Shown here one piece after another: positions 7,235 through 12,119 of a stretch of 12,119 bases of DNA. Position 1 is the first letter of the stretch. Every line of letters starts with the position of its first letter. Position numbers and translations under genes: made by a program. Source of the stretch: Thermomicrobiales bacterium. GTDB taxonomy: Bacteria > Chloroflexota > Chloroflexia > Thermomicrobiales > UBA6265. Under the pieces are notes generated by a model that had not been told where the DNA came from, searched no databases, and saw nothing but the letters and a program-made list of their open reading frames with translations. Location: assembly GCA_030446955.1 (NCBI GenBank), contig JAUJMG010000069.1:2780-14898 (forward strand). The letters are read 5' to 3'.

Positions 7235-8463
7235 GCGCGCGAGTCGTTCCCGTCGGACTCCTCACCTCCTACGTGCGGGAGGTGCTTGAGACAGACGCGC
7301 TGCTCGCCGACGTGTGGATTGAGGGTGATGTCTCGAACGCGTTCCGCGCTCAGTCCGGGCACATTTACTTCACCGTTCGTGATGACCATGGGCAACTCAA
7401 GTGCGCCCTTTTCCGAGCCCACACGGCCCGGCAGCGTTACCTCCCCCAGGTGGGTGACGCCGTCGCCGTACATGGTCGGGTGTCGCTCTACGAGCGGGAC
7501 GGCTCCATCCAACTCTATGCCGACTCCGTCCAGCCAGCCGGGCTTGGCATCCTCGCGCTCCAACTCGAGCAACTCCGGCAGCGGCTAGAAGCCGAGGGCC
7601 TTTTCGAGCCGAGCCGGAAGCGAGCGTTGCCCCCGGCGCCGAAGGTCATCGGCGTCGTTACGTCTGCGGCCGGTGCCGTTTGGCACGACATCCAGAACGT
7701 TCTCGCCCGGCGATATCCCTTGGCGGAACTCATCCTTTCGCCGACCCCCGTCCAAGGTCCCGATGCGCCGGGAGCCATCGTGGCAGCGATCGAGGCGATC
7801 CAGGAACAGAGGCGGGTCGAAGTGGTCATTGTTGCCCGTGGTGGCGGCTCCACGGAGGACCTCATGGCCTTCAACGACGAACGCGTCGTGCGGGCCATTT
7901 TCGGTTGCCGGGTGCCGGTTGTGGCGGGAATCGGGCATGAGACCGACTGGTCATTGGCCGACGACGTAGCGGATCTTCGGGCTCCGACGCCCTCCGCCGC
8001 AGCGGAGCTATGTGCTCCCTCTGTCACGGAGATCGCCCAGCAGCTGAGACATCTGGGTGAACGACTGGGCGATGCCATGACGGACATCGTCGAGTCGGGG
8101 CGCGAGGAGGTAGAACTCCTTAGTGACCGTCTCAGCCGCCTGACGCCCCACCGCCAGGTCGAGATCACCCACCGCTTGGTTGCCGCTTTGTCGGATCGGC
8201 TAGAGAGACAAGGCCGAGATCTGGTTGAAGCCCGCCGACGCCAAGTAGCCAACCAACGCAGCCTCTTGGCAATCCTGCATCCAGCCAGGACGTTCGATCG
8301 CGGCTATGCCGTAGTTCATGATAGCTCGGGGCATCCGATCTTCGACGTTCACGACGTGGGATCGGGCGACCACCTGCAGATCCACCTTGCCTCGGGTTCG
8401 ATCGAAGCCCGGGCCACCGGAGTTCGAAGCCCCGTCCGACATAGGAGTCAGGTGACAGTGTGA
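7231..8463 (+). CDS. xseA: exodeoxyribonuclease VII large subunit
   Basis: XseA is the catalytic subunit of exonuclease VII, which degrades single-stranded DNA from both ends in repair and recombination. The 410-residue protein opens with an OB-fold DNA-binding domain (about 1-105; ADVWIEGDVSN, SGHIYFTVRD). The nuclease domain follows, with VTSAAGAVWHDI (143-154), VARGGGSTEDL (201-211) and the block GIGHETDWSLADDVADLRAPTPSAAAEL (split here as 233-246 and 247-260). Asp153, Arg203, His236 and Asp239 match the residues known to be essential in the E. coli enzyme. A long helical, probably coiled-coil region (about 262-345) that binds XseB leads to a C-terminal strand domain beginning HPARTFDRGYAVV. 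GTG 7231 overlaps the accB stop (GTGA), and the stop overlaps xseB the same way. Confidence 0.96.
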   Translation: MSARVVPVGLLTSYVREVLETDALLADVWIEGDVSNAFRAQSGHIYFTVRDDHGQLKCALFRAHTARQRYLPQVGDAVAVHGRVSLYERDGSIQLYADSVQPAGLGILALQLEQLRQRLEAEGLFEPSRKRALPPAPKVIGVVTSAAGAVWHDIQNVLARRYPLAELILSPTPVQGPDAPGAIVAAIEAIQEQRRVEVVIVARGGGSTEDLMAFNDERVVRAIFGCRVPVVAGIGHETDWSLADDVADLRAPTPSAAAELCAPSVTEIAQQLRHLGERLGDAMTDIVESGREEVELLSDRLSRLTPHRQVEITHRLVAALSDRLERQGRDLVEARRRQVANQRSLLAILHPARTFDRGYAVVHDSSGHPIFDVHDVGSGDHLQIHLASGSIEARATGVRSPVRHRSQVTV

Positions 8464-8762
8464 GTAGGGCAGCAGAGGGACCGACGCTTGATCCCGTCGC
8501 CGAGTGGCAGGATGCACTGGATGAAGGCCCATTCGAGGAGGCATACGCTTCATTGGAAGAGGTCGTGGCGCGTTTGGAGCAGGGCGGACTGCCACTGGAT
8601 ACATCTCTCGCCTACTACGAACTTGGCGTCCGGCTGGGAGAACGGTGCACTCTTCTTCTCGAGCAAGCGGAGTTGCGGATCAGCCAACTGGACCACCTCG
8701 GCGGGTCCAAAGATGACACCGATGTCTGGCCCGACAATGGTGCCGGCGATCCCTTTGCCTGA
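8460..8762 (+). CDS. xseB: exodeoxyribonuclease VII small subunit
   Basis: XseB is the small helical subunit that coats the coiled-coil arm of XseA; several copies per XseA are needed for stability. The 100-residue product starts with GTG overlapping the xseA stop (8460-8463), consistent with coupled synthesis of the two subunits. Residues about 23-77 form the family's two-helix hairpin: FEEAYASLEEVVARLEQGGLPL, then SLAYYELGVRLGERCTLLLEQAELRI (positions 25-46 and 49-74). The LE-x-GxLPLD turn is the characteristic signature. The first 22 residues and the acidic Asp/Gly-rich tail (from about 80) look disordered. The AIR-synthase-like gene starts 14 bases after the stop. Confidence 0.93.
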   Translation: MSRAAEGPTLDPVAEWQDALDEGPFEEAYASLEEVVARLEQGGLPLDTSLAYYELGVRLGERCTLLLEQAELRISQLDHLGGSKDDTDVWPDNGAGDPFA

Positions 8763-8776
8763 CCCCTGGCCAGCCA

Positions 8777-9790
8777 GTGAATCCTGATGAGCCGCTAGCT
8801 CTCGGCAAATTGCCGTCGGCACTTCTCGGCCGATTAGTGAACGAGTACGCGGTCTCCGACCCCTCGGTTCTTGTGGGGCCGGGTCTCGGTCGGGATGCGG
8901 CAGCCATCAAGGTGGGATCGGCAACCCTTGTCGTCAAGACCGATCCCATCACCTTTGCCACAGATCAGGCCCCCCTTTACCTCGTCGACGTGAACGCGAA
9001 CGATGTCGCCTGCCTCGGTGCGGTGCCACGCTGGCTGGTTGTCACGGCCCTGCTTCCCGCGGGGGCAACCACCGAGGCGATGGTCGAGCAACAGTTCAGC
9101 GAACTGAGAGACATCTGCGCCGCCCGCGGCATAGCGCTCGTGGGGGGCCATACTGAGGTGACGGCCGCAGTCACCCGACCAGTCCTCGTGGGTACCCTTC
9201 TTGGAGAAGTTCCCGAGGGGCGGCTCTTGGTCCCTGGAGGCGGGCGACCAGGAGATCGTCTTCTGGTGACCAAGGGGATCGCCATCGAGGGGACAGCCCT
9301 GCTCGCCCGCGAGCTGACCGAGCCGCTTGCTGCAGTCCTCGGTAGGGATGTGGTTGAGGCGGCAGCGCGGCTACTCGAGCATCCTGGAATCTCGGTCGTC
9401 AAGGATGCGGCTATTCTTCTCGACACCGGAGGAATTACGGCTCTCCACGACCCCACCGAGGGGGGGCTGGTCACCGGCGTCCGCGAGATGGCCGAGGCGG
9501 CGGGCTGTGGCGCGACACTGGTCGCCACGCGGGTGCCGATTCTAGAACCAACCGTCGCCATTACCCGCCACCTCGGTCTTGACCCCCTCGGCCTCCTCTC
9601 TTCTGGTTGTCTCCTCGCCGCAGCCGAACCGGGCGCCGTCAGCGCCATCGTTGCTGCCGGTGCAGCGGCAGGCATCACCGTGACGGAATGCGGCATGCTG
9701 ACACATCCAGAGGAAGGCTTTGTCCTCCATCACGACTCACCCGGTTCGATGCCGACCTTTAGCAGCGACGAGATGACCCGGGTGCTCTAA
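8777..9790 (+). CDS. AIR synthase / HypE-like protein, function unknown
   Basis: The 337-residue protein belongs to the PurM/AIR-synthase superfamily (PurM, PurL, SelD, ThiL, HypE), ATP-dependent enzymes that activate amides or make phosphorylated intermediates. The N-terminal domain has GPGLGRDAAAI (34-44), DPITFA (56-61), DVNANDVACLGAVP (71-84) and GGHTEVT (123-129). The C-terminal domain has HDPTEGGL (224-231) and the late LLSSGCLLAA (273-282). Overall layout is closest to HypE. However, HypE needs a C-terminal cysteine (PRIC-type end) to carry the cyanide-forming thiocarbamate, and this protein ends TFSSDEMTRVL without one. No hydrogenase genes are near. Hydrogenase maturation is therefore unlikely, and the substrate is unknown. 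GTG 8777 lacks a clear ribosome binding site, so translation may depend on coupling to xseB 14 bases upstream; TTG 8810 is a less likely start. Confidence 0.88.
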   Translation: MNPDEPLALGKLPSALLGRLVNEYAVSDPSVLVGPGLGRDAAAIKVGSATLVVKTDPITFATDQAPLYLVDVNANDVACLGAVPRWLVVTALLPAGATTEAMVEQQFSELRDICAARGIALVGGHTEVTAAVTRPVLVGTLLGEVPEGRLLVPGGGRPGDRLLVTKGIAIEGTALLARELTEPLAAVLGRDVVEAAARLLEHPGISVVKDAAILLDTGGITALHDPTEGGLVTGVREMAEAAGCGATLVATRVPILEPTVAITRHLGLDPLGLLSSGCLLAAAEPGAVSAIVAAGAAAGITVTECGMLTHPEEGFVLHHDSPGSMPTFSSDEMTRVL

Positions 9791-9952
9791 GTGGGATATG
9801 TATAACCAAAGGCGATCGCTGGCGTGCCCGGAGACCAAGGTCGCAGCCATCCAGCACTAACTACATTAGCTGCGCGTCACGAGGCGTGGAGCAGCGCGTC
9901 GACCGCCCAGCGGCTGGTGGCCTCAATGTGCAAGAGGAGGAGAAGACACTGC
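9791..9952. other. 162-base intergenic gap separating the long operon from the aspartylglucosaminidase gene
   Basis: This gap breaks the otherwise tight packing, so a promoter for the next gene is plausible. TATAAC at 9801-9806 is the only -10-like hexamer I see, and it has no matching -35 element. AGGAGG at 9935-9940 is the ribosome binding site of the next gene. No terminator hairpin with a T-run is visible after 9790. The plus-strand frame is open here (from 9824) but the protein reads as unconserved, so I do not count it as coding. Confidence 0.4.
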
Positions 9953-10924
9953 ATGGCCGAGATAAAGCCAGGACTCGTCGTTGCGAGCAGCAATGGACGG
10001 GTCGGGATCACGGATGCGGTAGACGTCCTGCGAGCGGGAGGGAGCGCTCTAGAGGCAGTCATCTCTGGGATCAAGCTCGTCGAGGCAAACCCGAACGACC
10101 ACAGCGTCGGTTTTTCGGGTCTCCCCAATCTGCTTGGGCAGGTAGAGCTGGATGCGAGCGTCATGGTCGGAGAGGGACTAACGGCAGGTGCTGTCGGCGG
10201 GCTCCACGACTACCAGGACGCGGTCGAACTCGCGCGCATGGTCATGGAGGAGCTTCCCCACTCCCTCATCGTCGGGGACGGAGCGAAGCGCTTCGCGTCG
10301 GAGATGGGGAAGCTACCGGTCGAACTCCTCACTGAGGATGCACGCCAGATCTGGCAGGCCCGACTCGAAAGGGACCAGGAGACCGGCGATGCATCGCAGC
10401 GCCGTTTCGCTCAAAAGATCGGTGCTCTCGTGCGGCGCGTCAGCCAGGATCCCGAAAAACCTGCTCCTCCCCACGGCACCGTCAACTTCATCGCACGGGA
10501 CCGCGAAGGTCGGCTGGCGGTTGGGGTGAGCACGTCCGGCTGGGCTTGGAAGTATCCCGGCAGGCTTGGAGACTCCCCGATCATCGGCGCCGGCAACTAC
10601 GCCGACGATCGTTGGGGAGCCGCCGCCTGCACTGGCCGGGGGGAGATGGCGATGCGCTGCTGCACGGCCCACAGCGTCGTGACATTTATGCGTTTCGGCA
10701 TGCCTCTCTCCGAGGCCCTCACTACGGCCATGGAGGACCTCCGGTCTCTTAATGACCCGTACGCCAGCGAGATGAATATCGTGGCGGTCGACCGCGACGG
10801 TAACCACTCCGGCGCATCCACCACTGCCGGTAAAACCTACATCTTCATGGACGAGAGTATGGAGAGCTACGAAGAGCCAACAAGAATGCACGTGCCGCTT
10901 GTCGACGCGCCTTCGCTCGTCTGA
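9953..10924 (+). CDS. N4-(beta-N-acetylglucosaminyl)-L-asparaginase / isoaspartyl peptidase family hydrolase (Ntn hydrolase)
   Basis: The 323-residue product is an N-terminal-nucleophile hydrolase of the aspartylglucosaminidase/type III asparaginase family. These precursors cut themselves before a threonine, which becomes the nucleophile. The cut site is PPHG|TVNF with Thr176. Downstream GVSTSG (second active-site Thr194), PGRLGDSP (Arg204 and Asp207 bind the substrate carboxylate and amino group) and TGRG (Thr227-Gly228, oxyanion hole) match human AGA Thr224, Arg234, Asp237 and Thr257-Gly258. The alpha chain has GGSALEAV, VGFSGLPNLLGQVELDA, ARMVMEELPHSLIVGDGA. No signal peptide is seen, so it is cytoplasmic and probably acts on asparagine, isoaspartyl or beta-aspartyl compounds rather than glycoproteins; the substrate is inferred only. 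ATG 9953 fits the family start and has AGGAGG upstream. Confidence 0.93.
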   Translation: MAEIKPGLVVASSNGRVGITDAVDVLRAGGSALEAVISGIKLVEANPNDHSVGFSGLPNLLGQVELDASVMVGEGLTAGAVGGLHDYQDAVELARMVMEELPHSLIVGDGAKRFASEMGKLPVELLTEDARQIWQARLERDQETGDASQRRFAQKIGALVRRVSQDPEKPAPPHGTVNFIARDREGRLAVGVSTSGWAWKYPGRLGDSPIIGAGNYADDRWGAAACTGRGEMAMRCCTAHSVVTFMRFGMPLSEALTTAMEDLRSLNDPYASEMNIVAVDRDGNHSGASTTAGKTYIFMDESMESYEEPTRMHVPLVDAPSLV

Positions 10925-10952
10925 CCAACCGGTGCGTCAAGCCCACGAGCCA

Positions 10953-11576
10953 ATGATTCCGAGGAAGATCACCGTGCGAGCCGCGGGCCGAAGCGTGGTC
11001 CTCCGCAAGGGGCGGGAAGAATCGGAGCAGCATGTGCTGCTCAAGGCGCTAATATTTGCGCTCTACGCCGACCGCTACCCCAACCTCGCGGTCGAAGTCT
11101 CGATCGGCCATCGGTACAAGCCTGATCTCGTGGCCCTCGACGAGGAGGGGCGACCGCTATTCTGGGCCGAGTGTGGTCAAATCGGGCGAGACAAGATTGC
11201 CCGGCTTCTCCGTCGGCTCCCGAACACCCATCTCGTTTTTGCCAAACAGGCCACCCGGCTCCAGCCGTTTGAGCGGATCATTCACCAGGCGTGGCCGAGC
11301 AGTGGGAGGAGTGGCCTCGTAGAACTCCTCTCATTCCGGGCCGACGCGGCCGGCTGTCTTGAGTCTGTCGAGGCCGTCGTCAAGGCATGCCAACCGGAGG
11401 AACGAATCGTGTTCGGGGACGAAAGGAAGATGTCGTCCGCCCAGACAGGGGACCAACGTGGGATAGGATCCCAGGTTGCGTCTAACCGATCTGACAGAAG
11501 AACGAATGGAAGCGAAGCACCCAGAAAGGCTAGCGAGCACGAACGAGGGGAGGAGAATGTCCTCCTCCCCTCGTGA
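10953..11576 (+). CDS. YaeQ-like (PD-(D/E)XK-fold) protein with a polar C-terminal tail
   Basis: The first 150 residues follow the YaeQ family: a beta-hairpin (KITVRAAGRSVVLRK), SEQHVLLKALIFALYADRYP matching the family's early helix, then RYKPDLVALDEEGRPLFWAECGQ, GRDKIARLLRR and a closing strand HLVFAKQ. The core is a PD-(D/E)XK nuclease fold, with PD and the E of AECGQ in the right places. The usual catalytic lysine after E-x is not there (C then G-Q), as in YaeQ proteins, so nuclease activity is doubtful. The molecular function of YaeQ is not established. The last 56 or so residues are polar, Arg/Glu/Ser-rich and probably disordered; their composition differs from the rest. ATG 10953 (207 residues) keeps the hairpin whole; GTG 10974 has a better ribosome binding site (GAGG, 10961-10964), and the frame is open upstream to TTG 10899. 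It converges on rho. Confidence 0.72.
   Translation: MIPRKITVRAAGRSVVLRKGREESEQHVLLKALIFALYADRYPNLAVEVSIGHRYKPDLVALDEEGRPLFWAECGQIGRDKIARLLRRLPNTHLVFAKQATRLQPFERIIHQAWPSSGRSGLVELLSFRADAAGCLESVEAVVKACQPEERIVFGDERKMSSAQTGDQRGIGSQVASNRSDRRTNGSEAPRKASEHERGEENVLLPS
11543..11574. terminator. perfect 13-bp GC-rich hairpin between convergent YaeQ-like gene and rho
   Basis: Bases 11543-11555 (ACGAGGGGAGGAG) are exactly complementary to 11562-11574 (CTCCTCCCCTCGT), with a six-base loop AATGTC. The right arm runs into the TGA stop (11574-11576) of the YaeQ-like gene, so the hairpin is both coding and 3'-terminal. No T-run follows on either strand, so it is not a textbook intrinsic terminator. Its symmetry and location before the tail-to-tail rho gene suggest a bidirectional terminator or a 3'-end stabilising structure. 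Confidence 0.55.
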
Positions 11577-11696
11577 GCCTCCCAAGTTGACGCCGATTAA
11601 GGCGGTCCTGCGTTTCGCCAGCACACCACGTGTCGGCACGCCGACAACGGAACGACGTCATGAACTCTCTGTCGAACCCTACGACTCAGTCCATTC
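11577..11696. other. 120-base convergent intergenic region
   Basis: This lies between the stop of the YaeQ-like gene and the stop of rho. The only structure I see is a small hairpin, TGTCGG (11631-11636) with CCGACA (11641-11646) around CACG, which could act at the 3' end of either transcript; it has no T-run. An open plus-strand frame from ATG 11557 to TAG 11698-11700 crosses the region, but I see no homology or well-spaced ribosome binding site. Confidence 0.4.
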
Positions 11697-12119
11697 CTAG
11701 ACGTCGCGGTTCAACGTCTCCAAGAACTCGCCGTTCGTCTGCGTCTTGGACAGCCGGCTGAGGAGCAGCTCCGTGCCCTCGCTGCCCCCGAGCATGGACA
11801 CCATTCGCCGCATGGTCCAGACCTGGCGAAGGTCGCTCTCGTTCAAGAGCAGCTCCTCGCGGCGCGTACCGGATCGCTGGATGTCAATGGAGGGGTAGAT
11901 CCGTCGCTCCGCAAGCTTGCGGTCCAGGTGCAACTCCATGTTGCCCGTACCCTTGAACTCCTCGTAGATGACGTCGTCCATTCGGCTGCCAGTGTCAATG
12001 AGGCAGGTCGAGACGATCGTCAAACTGCCGCCGCCTTCGATGTTTCGCGCCGCCCCGAAGAAGCGCTTGGGCGGATAGAGCGCCACTGGGTCGATACCGC
12101 CGGAGAGCGTGCGGCCACT
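11697..12119 (-). CDS. rho: transcription termination factor Rho, C-terminal part
   Basis: The minus strand is open from the window edge to a TAG (complement of 11697-11699), giving the last 140 residues of Rho; the start and the RNA-binding N-terminal domain lie beyond the window. Rho is the hexameric ATP-driven RNA translocase that terminates transcription and opposes antisense and untranslated RNA. The segment begins SGRTLSGGIDP and contains PPKRFFGAARNIEGGGSLTI (R-loop region of the central channel), LIDTGSRMDDVIYEEFKGTGNMEL, LDRKLAERRIYPSID (arginine-finger region) and RSGTRREELL, all lined up closely with E. coli Rho. The Walker A motif and Q-loop are outside the window. It points towards the YaeQ-like gene. 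Confidence 0.97.
   Translation of the reverse strand, partial: SGRTLSGGIDPVALYPPKRFFGAARNIEGGGSLTIVSTCLIDTGSRMDDVIYEEFKGTGNMELHLDRKLAERRIYPSIDIQRSGTRREELLLNESDLRQVWTMRRMVSMLGGSEGTELLLSRLSKTQTNGEFLETLNRDV

Noticed and set aside
7515..8252. Long open frame on the minus strand opposite xseA
   Set aside because: The protein is Ser/Arg/Pro-rich and unconserved-looking, and lies entirely opposite the well-supported xseA. Such antisense frames are expected in GC-rich coding DNA.
8977..9696. Long minus-strand open frame opposite the AIR-synthase-like gene
   Set aside because: Composition is dominated by Ser, Arg, Pro and Ala with no motif; it is a shadow of the plus-strand gene.
9812..9819. GCGATCGC palindrome (HIP1-like octamer)
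   Set aside because: A single copy in GC-rich DNA carries no weight; no second intergenic copy was noticed.
9824..9952. Upstream in-frame extension of the asparaginase-family protein
   Set aside because: The 43 extra residues look random; the family start and a strong AGGAGG both point to ATG 9953.
11557..11700. Possible 47-residue gene starting inside the hairpin loop
   Set aside because: GGAGG is only three bases from the ATG, the site would be locked in the 13-bp stem, and the peptide shows no recognisable feature.
1..12119. CRISPR arrays, insertion sequences, tRNAs, phage or toxin-antitoxin genes
   Set aside because: I looked on both strands and found no regularly spaced repeats, transposase motifs, terminal inverted repeats or tRNA-like cloverleafs. 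The region reads as stable core chromosome.

Overview
The window is GC-rich bacterial chromosome of housekeeping character. The proteins look most like those of Chloroflexota, possibly the Thermomicrobia/Sphaerobacter group. This rests on remembered family features only (the EF-P loop sequence, the aspartylglucosaminidase clade signature, the YaeQ-like protein) and is a moderate-confidence guess. No mobile elements, CRISPR arrays, phage genes, tRNAs or rRNAs were seen.

Layout. 1-138 is the 3' end of a class-V aminotransferase/cysteine desulfurase-like gene. 166-615 encodes a small two-helix membrane protein, followed at once by an inverted repeat. 813-1274 encodes a Nudix-fold protein whose catalytic box is degenerate. 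A TATAAT box at 1325-1330 lies upstream of uvrB (1383-3395). From uvrB to 9790 the plus-strand genes are packed almost without gaps: a secreted protein of unknown function (3425-4555), aroQ (4552-5064), an M24 aminopeptidase (5061-6173), efp (6170-6730), accB (6731-7234), xseA (7231-8463), xseB (8460-8762) and an AIR-synthase/HypE-like protein (8777-9790). Five junctions are 4-base ATGA/GTGA stop-start overlaps and one is an abutting TAA|GTG, so this is very likely one translationally coupled operon. After a 162-base gap come an N-terminal-nucleophile aspartylglucosaminidase-type hydrolase (9953-10924) and a YaeQ-like protein (10953-11576). The latter converges on rho, whose C-terminal 140 codons are on the minus strand (11697-12119) and run off the window end.

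How the genes fit together. The run aroQ, M24 peptidase, efp, accB, xseA, xseB follows the order of the Bacillus efp-accBC-xseAB region, but without the spoIIIA genes, accC, nusB or folD found there. The products serve DNA repair (UvrB, exonuclease VII), translation (EF-P), fatty-acid synthesis (BCCP), aromatic amino-acid synthesis (AroQ) and proline-peptide turnover (M24). EF-P relieves stalling at proline runs and M24 enzymes of this type often cut X-Pro bonds, so their coupling has a possible proline theme.

There is no obvious defence or mobile 'system' here. The most interesting points are an EF-P with arginine at the modification-loop tip, an inactivated-looking Nudix box, a HypE-like protein without the C-terminal cysteine, an unknown secreted protein inside the core operon, and a YaeQ-like gene ending in a perfect 13-bp hairpin opposite rho.
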